This document shows positions 8,691-18,105 of a stretch of 64,000 bases of DNA, piece by piece (the stretch's first letter is position 1; every line of letters begins with the position of its first letter). This DNA is from Paenibacillus hexagrammi (GTDB lineage: Bacteria; Bacillota; Bacilli; Paenibacillales; NBRC-103111): assembly GCF_021513275.1 (NCBI RefSeq), contig NZ_CP090978.1, positions 5,499,247 through 5,563,246 on the forward strand, written 5' to 3'. The translations under genes were made by a program, and so were the position numbers. The notes beneath the pieces are model-generated. The model did not search any database, was not told the DNA's origin, and saw nothing but the letters and a program-made list of their open reading frames with translations.

Positions 8691-9233
8691 TCAGATTGTT
8701 CGTTCGTTTCCTGCTGCAGAGCCTTCCAAACGCAGCAAATGAATTTTGATGTCCAGACCTCCGCCGTACCCGACCAGCGCTCCTCCCGCACCAATAATCC
8801 GGTGGCACGGGATGATAATCGGGATCGGATTGCGGTTGTTGGCGCCGCCTACAGCTCTGACCGCTTTGGGTGAACCAATGGACTCCGCGATCTGTTTATA
8901 GGATGCCGTTTCTCCATAGGCGACTGAGCAGAGACCGGTCCATACCCGTTTCTGAAACTCGGTACCGTGCAGATCCAGCTTGTAATCGAAATTCTTGCGT
9001 TCCTTGCGAAAATATTGCTCCAGCTGCTCATGCACAGGCCGCAGCGCTTCAGGGCTTGGTACAAGCTCATGAGCGCCGAACCAGCGATTCGCCCAAGCAA
9101 CCAGCCTGCCGCGATTCGATTCCATCGTACCAAACTCAATCGAGCACAGCCCCTCGGAACTGGCTACAAGCACTAGCGGGCCAATAGGCGAAGCCATTTC
9201 ATGAACATGCAGCACAGTTGTGGAGTTACTCAT
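8691..9233 (-). CDS. ogt: Methylated-DNA--protein-cysteine methyltransferase
   Basis: 180 residues from the ATG at 9233; GAAGGA lies at the right distance, and the alternative ATG at 9242 is too close to it. The active-site block IPIIIPCHRIIGAGGALVGY contains the Cys that accepts the alkyl group. The upstream FQKRVWTGLCSVAYGETASY helix binds DNA. The protein removes O6-methylguanine damage in a single suicidal transfer. It is one base downstream of queG, so the two are probably co-transcribed. Confidence 0.92.
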   Translation of the reverse strand: MSNSTTVLHVHEMASPIGPLVLVASSEGLCSIEFGTMESNRGRLVAWANRWFGAHELVPSPEALRPVHEQLEQYFRKERKNFDYKLDLHGTEFQKRVWTGLCSVAYGETASYKQIAESIGSPKAVRAVGGANNRNPIPIIIPCHRIIGAGGALVGYGGGLDIKIHLLRLEGSAAGNERTI

Positions 9234-9234
9234 C

Positions 9235-10449
9235 TCAAACATCCTTCTCTTTGATGTATGTTGTAGAGGCTGCTTGCTCCATCAGGTGCAGCGCAGCCCT
9301 TGCTTTCTCAAGCTCTTCAATGACCGCAGGTTCTTGCTCCCGGCCCGCATCCAGCACGGAACGCACGGCTTGGTCAGCCTCATCGCCGCCAATTCGCCCC
9401 AGCGCCCATGCCGCTGTCGCGCGGATTTCAGGACGCGGATCCGTGCGAAGCAGCTCTGCAAGTACCGGAACCGCCGTCTTGTCCTTGAAGTTACCGAGCG
9501 CAATAATCGCGTTACGTTGAATGGGCTTCTTCCCTCTCCAGGAGGAAGCGCTCTGTCCGTAAGTTTCTTTAAATTCTTTATTTCCCATGGTCAGCAGCGG
9601 AATGAGCAGCGGCTTCACCTTCTCGGGATTCGGCTGCAGCTCCGGCTGATGCGTCCAGTTCTTGCCTTTGTTCTTGGGGCAGACAACTTGACACGTGTCG
9701 CACCCGTACAGACGGTTGCCGATCTTTAGCTTAAACTCATCCTCCACATACCCTTTGGTCTGTGTGATGAACGAGATGCAGCGGCTGGAATTCAGCTGGC
9801 CGGGACCTACCAGCGCGCCTGTCGGACAGGCGTCTATGCAGATCGTACAGTCCCCGCATTCATCCATAATAGATGTATCGGACGGGAACGGAATATTTGT
9901 AATGATTTCCCCCAAATACACCCAGGATCCCCACTCCGGTGTAATGACAGCACAGTTTTTACCGGACCAGCCTATGCCCGCCCGCTCGGCGACAGCCCGG
10001 TCCACCAGGGCCCCCGTATCGACCATGCTTTGCATTCTAGCTCCGTCCACCCGCTCCATAATGAAAGCTTCCAGCTTGGCCAGCCTGTCTCTGAGCACAT
10101 GATGGTAGTCCATGCCCCAGGAAGTTCGGGAAATCATCCCTCGGTAAGCCCCAGGCTCCGAGCGCGGAGGGCTAGGCAGCTTCGACGGATAGGCGATCGC
10201 GATTGCAAGGATGGACTGAGGTTCCTCTAGACTGAGCTCCGGCCGTACCCGCTTCTCAATGTCCGGTTCCTCAAAGCCGGATTCATAGCCTTTGTCCCTG
10301 TGCTGCAGTAAGATGTCCTTCAGTTCCGTGAACGGTTGCGCCGTCGTGAAGCCCACTTTGTCGATGCCGAGACTGGAAGCTGCCTCTATAATCTCTTGCT
10401 TCAGCCTCTGCCAATCTTCGCGGGTACCCTGCTGTATGGAAACACTCAT
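9235..10449 (-). CDS. queG: Epoxyqueuosine reductase
   Basis: 404 residues from the ATG at 10449, following GAGAGGTG. An N-terminal cobalamin-binding region (DKVGFTTAQPF, GMISRTSWGMDYH) precedes a two-cluster 4Fe-4S ferredoxin module (CGDCTICIDACPTGAL and CDTCQVVCP). A C-terminal HEAT-like region (AELLRTDPRPEIRATAAWAL) follows. The family performs the last step of queuosine tRNA modification, reducing epoxyqueuosine to queuosine. All eight cluster cysteines are present and the length is normal for Bacilli, where the HEAT extension is common. Confidence 0.93.
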   Translation of the reverse strand: MSVSIQQGTREDWQRLKQEIIEAASSLGIDKVGFTTAQPFTELKDILLQHRDKGYESGFEEPDIEKRVRPELSLEEPQSILAIAIAYPSKLPSPPRSEPGAYRGMISRTSWGMDYHHVLRDRLAKLEAFIMERVDGARMQSMVDTGALVDRAVAERAGIGWSGKNCAVITPEWGSWVYLGEIITNIPFPSDTSIMDECGDCTICIDACPTGALVGPGQLNSSRCISFITQTKGYVEDEFKLKIGNRLYGCDTCQVVCPKNKGKNWTHQPELQPNPEKVKPLLIPLLTMGNKEFKETYGQSASSWRGKKPIQRNAIIALGNFKDKTAVPVLAELLRTDPRPEIRATAAWALGRIGGDEADQAVRSVLDAGREQEPAVIEELEKARAALHLMEQAASTTYIKEKDV

Positions 10450-10479
10450 CCTGTTCACCTCTCGTTCGCACGTGTCGCC

Positions 10480-11081
10480 TTACAATCTCGCTAAGCTCGC
10501 GTAGGGCCATAAGATCCACTCCGCTCGTCCCTCAATCATGCTTACCGCCACGGCGCCAAAGACTCGGCTGTCCGAGCTCGATCTTGCATGTCGATTGTCT
10601 CCCATGACGAATACCATATCTTGCTCTATGCGGATCGGTCCAAAATCACCGTCTCCGATTCTCGTATCGGTATAGGACTCCTTCATGAGAGACCCATTCA
10701 CATAGAGGAAGCCGTTTTCCCCTTTCACTTCATCCCCGGCCACGGCGACGACCCTTTTCCAAGAAAAGGATGCTCTTCCGCATGCTCGGGCATCGGCTCT
10801 CTTAGGATAACAACTTCTCCACGGCTGGGTGCCCTCAAGTATGTGATCGCCTTGTTGACAAAAAGCCACTCCCCCTCGGCAAGGGTGGGCTGCATCGAGC
10901 TGCCCTGTACCATCGAGAGGTTGAAGCCAAACTTGTGCAGCAGCATGACGACAAAAAGAGCCACAAGGATCGATTTGGTCCAATCCCACAGTTCATGGCT
11001 CAAGCTTTTCTCTTCCGAGCTTCCCTGAGCTTGGCGCGGCGCGGCTGCGTGCCGATCATTTCTTTGTAAGAAGAAACTCAA
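10480..11081 (-). CDS. lepB: Signal peptidase I (single-base frameshift)
   Basis: The N-terminal part has one transmembrane helix (WDWTKSILVALFVVML) and MVQGSSMQPTLAEGE with the catalytic Ser. The C-terminal part has KRVVAVAGDEV with the catalytic Lys and FVMGDNRHARSSSDSR (box E). The two parts are in different frames, joined at the C3T4 run 10752-10758 (minus AAAAGGG). Restoring one base gives the expected GKRVVAVAG. The enzyme cleaves signal peptides of exported preproteins outside the membrane. Both halves are otherwise perfect, so an assembly error is more likely than a pseudogene. It starts one base after the DUF402 gene. Confidence 0.88.
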
Positions 11082-11082
11082 C

Positions 11083-11636
11083 TCAAGCTCCTCCGTTCTT
11101 CGCCTTCATCCATGCTTCATAATAGTCCAGCACCTGCTGATCTTGAAAAGGAGCTTGTCCCCCGCGCGCCATTTGCAGCACGCATGCCAAGCCTTCCTGA
11201 ACCTTGGACTCCACCAGTTCGGAGTAATGATAGTTGACCTTATGCTGCTCGTACTCTTCCTGATCTACCACATGAACATTACCGTCAGGCATGCGAATGA
11301 CATCCAAATCATAATCGATATAAGTGAGCACATTTCCCGACACATAAGGGGGAGAAGCAACGTTACAGTAATAGCGAATCCCGCTCTCCTCGATGAGAGC
11401 GACCACGTTATACCACTTTTTGGGGATAAAAAAGAGACCCCCGGTATTTTGCTTACCCATTCTTTACCGTCCGCTTCCTGGATCTTGGTCTGGCAGTTAA
11501 TGAACACCATCATGTCTTCCTGCTGATGCGCGGCATCCAGCAGCTCCGGTGGAACAAGCCAATTCGTGAGCCACTTTCGATGAAGGTGCCCATCGTGTTT
11601 GAAGCTTTTTATTACATACGGCGTAAACACATCCAT
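11083..11636 (-). CDS. DUF402 nucleoside tri-/diphosphatase-like protein (frameshifted)
   Basis: Starts at the ATG at 11636 after AGAAGGGG and runs about 184 residues with one base restored. The first frame encodes VIKSFKHDGHLHRKWLTNW and QTKIQEADGKEW. The second encodes IPKKWYNVVALIEESGIRYY followed by TYIDYDLDV. The break lies in the T6 run at 11428-11433. The sequence resembles the Ntdp/YgaC-like DUF402 proteins of Bacilli, which bind Mg and hydrolyse nucleoside tri- and diphosphates. It is the first gene of the lepB run. Confidence 0.75.
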
Positions 11637-11782
11637 GTCACAAAGCCCCTTCTGCTTTTCCTTCCGAAAGCTTTCTATTATATATAGAAAAGCATATCTC
11701 CTCCCCAATTGCAACGGCGGAAAAGATATGCTATAAGGTCCGAACATATTTATCTGTATAATCGCCGACTTGTGATTAGCAG

Positions 11783-12206
11783 CTAACTTTTTTACAATGC
11801 TCAGTCGGTGAGGTGTGTGGGAGAAATCCGATGTGCTGTAGCCCGCTGATTCGTAGACAGGCAGCACCATTTCGTTGTGAACATCAACAGTAACCATGAT
11901 TTTGTTCACTTTCCTCTGGAGGAACCGCTGCTTCATCGCTTCGATCAAAGCCTTGCCGATACCTTTGCGCTGGTATTCACTAGCAACCGCGATGCGATAA
12001 TAGTAGCCGTTGTTGTTGTCGATCGTGCCGATGATGACGCCTACGATCTCATTTTCCTCTTCGGCAATCAAGACAAGCTCGGTGTCCCAGGACAACTGAC
12101 GGGCAAAGGCCTCCATCGTTTCCTCGTAACACAATTCTGATAATACGTCTTCAAGAAGTGCTGTAACGTAAGATGAATCTGCAAGCTGAAATGAACGAAC
12201 GTGCAT
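11783..12206 (-). CDS. GNAT-family N-acetyltransferase
   Basis: About 141 residues from the ATG at 12206, after TTAGGAGAG. The GNAT core is visible: VGVIIGTIDNNNG, then the acetyl-CoA loop VASEYQRKGIGKALIEAM, then VDVHNEMVLPVYESAGY. As read, the frame runs on into the DUF402 gene. Adding or removing one base in the A6 run (11788-11793) gives a stop within a few codons, so the apparent fusion is judged an artefact. The substrate is unknown. Confidence 0.75.
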
Positions 12207-12528
12207 ACGTTTCTCTCCTAATTTCAGATGAATTTGTTTAGGAAACATTTACTGGTTAATAAATAATACGACAAAAAAATGCGAAATCCTGCTGAAAATG
12301 CGAAAAAACTCACAAAATCTTTAGATTATTCAAGGTTTTCTCTTGAAAACGCTTTATTTTAAGCGCTTTCATTTGTTTTTTAGCACAATTCCACTGTTTT
12401 CTTCCATAACAAGCAGCAGCTGCATAAATCGGTTCGGAGACGATGCATAAAAAGTCCGGTTCTTTCGGAGTTTAATGGAAGGGATTTGAAGGCAAGCATA
12501 GACCTACAAAGGAGGTGAACATAGACGG
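12207..12528. promoter_or_regulatory. Intergenic region with a pair of cre-like half-matching sites
   Basis: 322 bases without a gene. It contains TGAAAACGCTTTAT (12344-12357) and, on the other strand, TGAAAGCGCTTAAA (12358-12371). Together they form an inverted repeat of two near-cre sites (each one mismatch from TGNAANCGNWNNCW) in a very AT-rich stretch. CcpA-type control of the flanking gene on either side is possible but not proven. Confidence 0.35.
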
Positions 12529-12729
12529 ATGCGACCATCTGTTACCACGAACGGGAACGCCAGAGACCTCCATGAGCTCAGCTCCCTCTCTACTGGAGAA
12601 TGGACCCAGGAAGAACTTGCGTACCATCACGGCACGATGAGTGAGCTGTCTCCCTGGCTGAACGCTCAAGGCGCACACATTCACAGCCAAATCATACAGG
12701 AAATCGAGCGCCGAGGCGGGCTGACTTAG
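12529..12729 (+). CDS. Small hypothetical protein
   Basis: 66 residues, hydrophilic, with no signal peptide or membrane segment. The strongest support is the near-perfect Shine-Dalgarno AAAGGAGGTGA just upstream (about 12508-12518). The body (LHELSSLSTGEWTQEELAYH and SELSPWLNAQGAHIHSQII) looks like a compact helical domain ending EIERRGG. I do not recognise the family. It precedes sodA by 82 bases, but sodA has its own promoter. Confidence 0.55.
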   Translation: MRPSVTTNGNARDLHELSSLSTGEWTQEELAYHHGTMSELSPWLNAQGAHIHSQIIQEIERRGGLT

Positions 12730-12741
12730 TAAACATACATG

Positions 12742-12770
12742 TTGATTTATTATAGAATATGGGTCATAAT
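12742..12770 (+). promoter_or_regulatory. Sigma-A-type promoter of sodA
   Basis: TTGATT (12742-12747), a 17-bp spacer and CATAAT (12765-12770), followed by TTAGGAGGT before the start codon. Confidence 0.6.
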
Positions 12771-12811
12771 GAAAGTGTTGAAATTACATATTATTAGGAG
12801 GTATTTTAAGC

Positions 12812-13423
12812 ATGGCACATCAATTACCAGCACTACCGTACGCGAACAACGCGCTGGAGCCTCACATCGACGCGCTGACTATGGAGATCCACCACGATCG
12901 TCACCATAATGCATATGTAACCAACTTGAATGCAGCTTTGGACAAACATTCTGAACTGCACGAGAAATCCTTAAACGACCTGATCGCTGACCTGAACAGC
13001 GTTCCTGAAGATATCCGCACAGCAGTTCGCAACAACGGCGGCGGACACGCAAACCACTCCCTGTTCTGGGAAACTATCGGTCCTAACGGCGGCGGCGCTC
13101 CTACTGGCGCTCTTGCAGCAGCGATCGACAGCGAGCTTGGCGGCTTTGACAAGTTCAAAGAAGCTTTCGCAGCAGCTGGCGCAACTCGTTTCGGTTCCGG
13201 CTGGGCGTTCCTGGCAGTTACCAAAGACGGCAAATTGAAAGTGTACAGCTTGCCTAACCAAGACAGCCCGATCATGGAAGGCGAAACGCCAATCCTAGGT
13301 CTGGACGTATGGGAGCACGCTTACTACCTGAAATACCAAAACAAACGCCCTGACTACATCGCAGCGTTCTGGAACGTTGTGAACTGGGAAGAAGTCGGCA
13401 AGCGTTACGAAGCAGCGAAGTAA
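12812..13423 (+). CDS. sodA: Superoxide dismutase (Mn/Fe)
   Basis: 203 residues with a strong AGGAGGT site. Metal-ligand motifs are in order: [13 protein letters not shown] (first His), [12 protein letters not shown] (second His) and [19 protein letters not shown] (Asp and last His). The protein dismutates superoxide to peroxide and oxygen in the cytosol. GSGWAFLAV and the lengths between motifs fit the Mn-preferring Bacillus enzymes, but Mn versus Fe cannot be fixed here. It is flanked by its own promoter and terminator. Confidence 0.95.
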   Translation: MAHQLPALPYANNALEPHIDALTMEIHHDRHHNAYVTNLNAALDKHSELHEKSLNDLIADLNSVPEDIRTAVRNNGGGHANHSLFWETIGPNGGGAPTGALAAAIDSELGGFDKFKEAFAAAGATRFGSGWAFLAVTKDGKLKVYSLPNQDSPIMEGETPILGLDVWEHAYYLKYQNKRPDYIAAFWNVVNWEEVGKRYEAAK

Positions 13424-13453
13424 TAGAAGAAGCGGCCCGCGAGGGCTTGAAGG

Positions 13454-13480
13454 CCGTCGAGGTAACTCGGCGGTTTTTTA
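13454..13480 (+). terminator. Terminator of sodA
   Basis: CCGTCGAG-GTAA-CTCGGCGG hairpin (13454-13473) followed by six T residues. Confidence 0.85.
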
Positions 13481-13516
13481 ATTTAAGCGTGTAGGGAACC
13501 CTTGCGATGCCAAGGC

Positions 13517-13560
13517 GAAAAAAAGCCATTCGCAAAAAGTTCTTGCGAGTGGCCTTTTTC
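13517..13560. terminator. Bidirectional terminator between sodA and the transposase-like remnant
   Basis: A 15-bp stem (AAAAAGCCATTCGCA paired with TGCGAGTGGCCTTTTT) carries A and T tracts outside, so it can act on both strands. Confidence 0.75.
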
Positions 13561-13607
13561 GATTTTATACATGCCTGCGAGTTTCATCGCAAGCACACCA
13601 TTGCAGG

Positions 13608-14264
13608 TTAATTCGGCTTATGCTTCTGTCGCAGCTTCTCAATATCCATTGCCGATAGCCCTGTTACTTTCATAATGAGTCCTTCTCCTAGACCCTCATC
13701 AAGCATATTTATCGCTACTTCAGCCTTTCCTTCCTCTTTCGCTCCAGCGATCATCGACACTTCATCATGAATCGCCTTCTGCCGCATTTCATACAGCTGA
13801 CGTGCCTCTCTGTCCTGACTCAGGAATTCCAACGTATCCATCGCTTTACGCAATGTAGGTTCATTCATCGCTAATTCCTCCCAACGATCTTTTTACACAC
13901 CTTTTAGGAAAAGCAGCCATTTGACTAGTTTGTTGTTTAATATCGCCCGTTGTTGCTCCAGCTTAGGCAGTTCCAGGAAATGAATCTCGATTAAATCCGT
14001 TAGCATGACTCCAGTTTGATCTTCTCGCATGTGAAACACGTTATGAAATCTCTCATTATCTACATATGCAAAGTTTACGATGTTGATCGCTATTGTTTTG
14101 CGTAAGTCTTTGTACGGCTTACCTTCCGTCAACTGCACAGCAAACATTTTACTCCAATAGTAGAGCGTTCGCTTCTCCATATCGTAACGGTTACACAGCT
14201 GAATCTCGATATTGACCAGCTTGCCGTCCGCTGTCTTCGCATGGATATCTAGAATGGACTGCTT
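13608..14264 (-). pseudogene. Decayed PD-(D/E)XK nuclease family transposase (Rpn-like)
   Basis: One reading frame runs from 14264 to 13608. It contains LDIHAKTADGKLVNIEIQL (the PD-(D/E)XK core strand), YDMEKRTLYYWSKMF and LNNKLVKWLLFLKGV, then an in-frame TAA at 13893-13895. It resumes as KDRWEELAMNEPTLRKAMDT, with a C-terminal part GKAEVAINMLDEGL and ending GLSAMDIEKLRQKH. The first 50-60 residues expected for the family are missing; an in-frame TAG (14265-14267) precedes the remnant. The family (PDDEXK_2/Rpn) promotes recombination. With N-terminal loss and a nonsense codon, this copy is almost certainly dead. Confidence 0.75.
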
Positions 14265-14484
14265 CTATTCTATCATAATCATCATCCCTGCAACGACTCA
14301 TTCCTTTCCCCCCTCATCTCGTGGGGCTTTCAAAAAATCCCAAATGTTTTGTTACCTTTCTCACAGAAAAATGTTTCCATCTATGAAATAATAATCATCG
14401 CCTCTCAAAATAAATGAGTCCATTGAATGGATTTCTTAAGACCATAGAACCATTTTCCAAGTAAGAGAAAGAAGGGATGCAGCA

Positions 14485-15602
14485 GTGAGAATTATTCCGA
14501 CCATTATGTGTCAGCCTGGAATGAGACTCGGCAAAGCGATTTTTACTGAAGAAGGACAAGTCCTCGTCGGCTACCGTGTGGAATTGACCAGCTCGATGCT
14601 CAGGAAATTGAGCCAGATCGGCATAGATTACTTATATATAGAGGATTCGCGAACGGACGATATTGTCATCGAGGATCCGATTCATGAAGAGACTAGGGCC
14701 AACCTCCGGAATTCTCTGGGCAAAATTTTTAAAAAGTTTAGCCCCACGTCTGGATTCTCCTCTATTCGAAGCACGACCCCGATGAGCAAGCTGTTCCTCA
14801 ATGGCATGTCGAAGGTCATTGATGAGCTTCAGTACCGCAAGCACGACCCCGTCATGCTAACCACGCTGAACATGGTTCCACCTACTAATATGGAGCAGCA
14901 CTTTTGCCAGAATGCCATTAATGTATGTATCTATGCTACCAAGCTGGCTATGGCCCAGGGTATCTATGAACGCGACGGTCTGATGGCGATTGGACTCGGT
15001 GCGCTTCTGCACGATGTAGGAAGCATCCATATTCCGGTCCAGCTGCTGCAAAAGAACGCTCGTCTCACCCCCAACGAATATTTGGAAATCCAAAAGCATG
15101 TTACCTATGGCTTTCAAATGCTGAAGGATGAAGCAGGAATTCCCTTTGCTTGCAGCACAATGTGCTCTCCAGCATCATGAGCGGATGGACGGAAGCGGCT
15201 ATCCGTACAATCTCAAGGGCGATCAAATTCATCCTTATGCCCGCTGGGTCGGCATGCTGGATTCTTATGATGCTATGATTCACGCAAGAAGCTACCGCAA
15301 TGCAATTGCGCCCTCATCAAGCCCTCGAAATGCTTTACGCCAACGCCGGAAAGCTGTACGATATAGATATGGTCAAGCTGTTCCGCAACAACGTCGCGAT
15401 CTACCCCTTAGGCCTGAGCGTTTCACTAAGTACAGGCGAGAAGGGCATCGTATCACGCTTAAACAACCACAGCATGCAGCGCCCCGTCGTTCGTGTGCTT
15501 AGAACCTCAACCGGACAAGAGCTGAAGGAGCCCTATGAAGTTGATTTATCGCGTACGCTGAACATTATGATTGAAGAAATCGGAGAACAGCTGGTCGTTT
15601 GA
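14485..15602 (+). CDS. HD-GYP domain protein, second paralogue (two frameshifts)
   Basis: GTG start at 14485 after AAGAAGGGA. With two single-base corrections it reads through about 372 residues. The first segment carries an N-terminal MRLGKAIFTEEGQ module and GALLHDVGSIHIP. The second carries QHHERMDGSGYPYNLKG (canonical HHExxDGxGYP). The third carries LYDIDMVKLFRNNV and PLGLSVSLSTGEKGIVSRL. The frame breaks lie near 15133-15147 and 15300-15310. It is a full-length paralogue of the protein at 7634-8668. The HD box reads HDVGS rather than HDVGK. A c-di-GMP phosphodiesterase role follows from the family. Two breaks make real decay possible. Confidence 0.7.
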
Positions 15603-15629
15603 TTATGACCGAAATGAGTTGATAGACTG

Positions 15630-16309
15630 TTGAAAACGATTGTTCAGCTTCTTCACAATGTCCCCCTTTTCCAGGAACTAACAGAAGAAGAGCTTACTGG
15701 GCTCGCTCCCTTTTACCGAAAAAAGTTTAAAAAAGGCGGCATTCTGTTTCTGGAAGGCGATACCGGAGAGGAAATGTATTTGATTAAGAGCGGAGTTGTC
15801 AAAATATATCGCTTGGACGATGCGAAGGAGATTATTCTCGCGTTGTTCCGGGAAGGTGATTTTTTGGCGAAATGGCTTTGGTTCAGGAAGGCACTACCCG
15901 TTCTGCTACCGCTGAGACTATGGAGCCCTGCACCTTGTATGCTTTGAAGCGTTCCGTTTTTGTGCAATACATAGAAAAGAGCCCTAAGCTGTGCTTAAAG
16001 CTCCTGGAAACTACCATGGAAAGACTGCGCAAAGCGAACGAGCAGATCTACGATCTCACGTTTCTCGGGGTGCGTTCCCGCATCATGAAGACGATTATTC
16101 GTCTGTCCGAGCAGCACGGCATCCCAACCAAGGATGGTCTGCTTATTGATGTGAAGCTTACGCATCAGCAGCTCGCCAACATGGTCGGAACCGTCAGGGA
16201 ATCCGTCACCAAGGTGCTTCAAGAGCTTCTTGACGAAGGATCGATTGAAATCGATAAAAAGAAGATCACACTGAAAAATGCGGAAGCCGTCAGACGGGAG
16301 ATCCGCTAA
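15630..16309 (+). CDS. Crp/Fnr-family transcriptional regulator (frameshifted)
   Basis: About 227 residues once one T is restored in the T6 run at 15860-15865, which turns the junction into GDFFGEMALVQEG, the classic cNMP-binding turn. The N-terminal cNMP-binding fold is NVPLFQELTEEEL plus GDTGEEMYLIKSGVVKIY. The C-terminal winged helix is HQQLANMVGTVRESVTKVLQ. No Fnr-type cysteine cluster is visible at the N terminus. The start is a TTG with a weak ribosome binding site. The 3' end overlaps the convergent mutY by 20 bases. Targets are unknown. Confidence 0.82.
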
Positions 16310-17393
16310 CAGCTTTCATGATCCGCAAGAATACGTTAGGAAATGCATACTGCTGCAGTTCATCCGCACCTACCCACCGATAATGAAATGGAATCCATTC
16401 TCCCGCATCGTTCATTTGGGAGCGATACACCTTCATTTGCCACTGAATGTGGCTAAACGTATGTTCAATATCCAGGAACCACGAAGCTGGCTTCACTGCA
16501 ATTTGCTCCTGCTGCATCAGCGAATCCTTGAGCTCGTTCATGACTTCTTGATCAGAGCCCCAGGCAGCGGATTGCATCTGAATATGAGGCAGCTCCCACA
16601 TCCGGGCCAACAATCCCTCTTGAGGGCGCTGCCGGATTAGCCACTTTCCTTCATTCTCTCCTGTACCTTCAATGAAAGCTACGGCTCGCAGCTCAGGGCG
16701 AGGCGGTTTGGCTTTCTTTTTGATAGGCAGCGATTCTTCCATTCCCTCTTCCCTCGCACTGCACTGTGCCATAACCGGGCAGGTTAAGCAATGCGGCGAA
16801 CGCGGTGTACACACCATAGCTCCAAGCTCCATAAGGGCTTGATTGAAGTCGCTCGCAGTCCCCTCCAAAATGAGCTCACGCGCCAGCTTTTCCATCTTCA
16901 CGCGGGTCGAAGGCTTCATAATATCTTCTTCAATCAGAAAATAACGCGAAAGCACACGCATGACATTGCCGTCCACAGCAGGCTCAGGCTTATTATAAGC
17001 GATGCTGAGAATCGCACCGGACGTGTAGGGACCCACCCCTTTAAGTGAAGAAATTTCTTCCTTCTCCTGCGGAACAATGCCGCCATAGCGTTCATGGACT
17101 TCTCTTACGGCACTTTGCAGATTACGCGCACGCGAGTAGTAGCCAAGGCCTTCCCAGGCTTTCAGCACATCCTCTTCAGGTGCATTAGCCAGTGCCTCTA
17201 CCGTTGGAAACTGTTCCGTAAACCGGTGAAAATAGGGGATAACCGTCTCCACTCTCGTCTGCTGCAGCATCACTTCGGAAATCCATATATGGTAAGGATT
17301 TTTGCTTCTTCTCCAAGGCAAATCCCGTTTATGAGCGCGGTACCACTCAAGCAGATTCACGGAAAAATGCCGTTTCTTGTCTTCGCTGTACAT
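16290..17393 (-). CDS. mutY: A/G-specific adenine glycosylase
   Basis: 367 residues from the ATG at 17393. The HhH-GPD glycosylase domain has WISEVMLQQTRVETVIPYF (catalytic Glu), LKGVGPYTSGAILSIA and the catalytic Asp in PAVDGNVMRV. The iron-sulfur loop CTPRSPHCLTCPVMAQC has the C-x6-C-x2-C-x5-C spacing. The C-terminal NUDIX-like domain (RPELRAVAFIEG) recognises 8-oxoguanine. The enzyme removes adenine mispaired with 8-oxoG. It is divergent from the membrane protein gene at 17510. Confidence 0.95.
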   Translation of the reverse strand: MYSEDKKRHFSVNLLEWYRAHKRDLPWRRSKNPYHIWISEVMLQQTRVETVIPYFHRFTEQFPTVEALANAPEEDVLKAWEGLGYYSRARNLQSAVREVHERYGGIVPQEKEEISSLKGVGPYTSGAILSIAYNKPEPAVDGNVMRVLSRYFLIEEDIMKPSTRVKMEKLARELILEGTASDFNQALMELGAMVCTPRSPHCLTCPVMAQCSAREEGMEESLPIKKKAKPPRPELRAVAFIEGTGENEGKWLIRQRPQEGLLARMWELPHIQMQSAAWGSDQEVMNELKDSLMQQEQIAVKPASWFLDIEHTFSHIQWQMKVYRSQMNDAGEWIPFHYRWVGADELQQYAFPNVFLRIMKAVSGSPV

Positions 17394-17509
17394 GGGCTGA
17401 TCTTGCTCTCCTTCTCTATCGAAGCGGTTCAAGTTATAATGGTACGTATGGACATGACTTCTGACTTCATTATAAGAGAAGTGCGTGCAAGAAAACTAGA
17501 GGTGAATGT

Positions 17510-18086
17510 ATGCAGAACGAGAAGCAGCCCGGTTGGGCGAATAGGAGAAAAAATTGGCTTGAAGAGGCCCGGCCTTTGATTCCTCTGCTTTTTATATGGG
17601 GCATAGAATGGATATTCAGCGCTGTGGTAGACTTTGCCATCATATGGCGGGATCTGGATTGGTTGAGGGAAGCAGCATTGATTACCGCTGTCATTGCGAG
17701 CTTGGTGCAGATAGGGGGGATTGCGGAAAGGAAATCGCGGGGAGACAAGCTCTTCGGAGAGGCTTTCCGATGGATCGAGCTGGGGTCATCCCGCTCTACT
17801 TTTGCTGCCGGGAGTGCTGCTGATCGCCGCGATCGCGCTGCTGGAAGCCGTTGGTGCCGTAAATCCGTTATTTGCTCCCATACTGCGGTCATTTCTTCTA
17901 GCGGTAGGCTTCGTGCAGTTCGGCCTGATCTTGGGGAGGTCCTTGTTGTACCTTGGTTTCTGGCTGTTCGCCTTAACTGCGGTCATGGGCATATGGTACC
18001 TGGGCTACTCCGGCATCGTCCTCGAAGGAATGGGCGGATTCAGCCTCCTCGCAGCGGGCTACATGCTGCATTCATGGGCAAAATAA
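17510..18086 (+). CDS. Hypothetical multi-pass membrane protein (frameshifted)
   Basis: ATG at 17510 after GAGGTGA. The first frame has two hydrophobic helices (PLIPLLFIWGIEWIFSAVV, EAALITAVIASLVQIGGI). The second frame adds PALLLLPGVLLIAAIALLEA and three more (FLLAVGFVQFGLIL, LGFWLFALTAVMGIWYLGY, GGFSLLAAGYMLHSW). Removing one G from the G4 run at 17782-17785 joins them into about 191 residues with six helices. I recognise no family. It lies directly upstream of the cytochrome c gene on the same strand, so co-transcription is likely. Confidence 0.65.
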
Positions 18087-18105
18087 GCTAACGCATAGCG
18101 AAGGG

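Noticed and set aside
11265..12248. A single 327-residue GNAT plus C-terminal domain fusion
   Set aside because: The C-terminal half is the start of the DUF402 protein in frame. A ribosome binding site and ATG for DUF402 lie inside, and a one-base change in the A6 run (11788-11793) gives GNAT its own stop.
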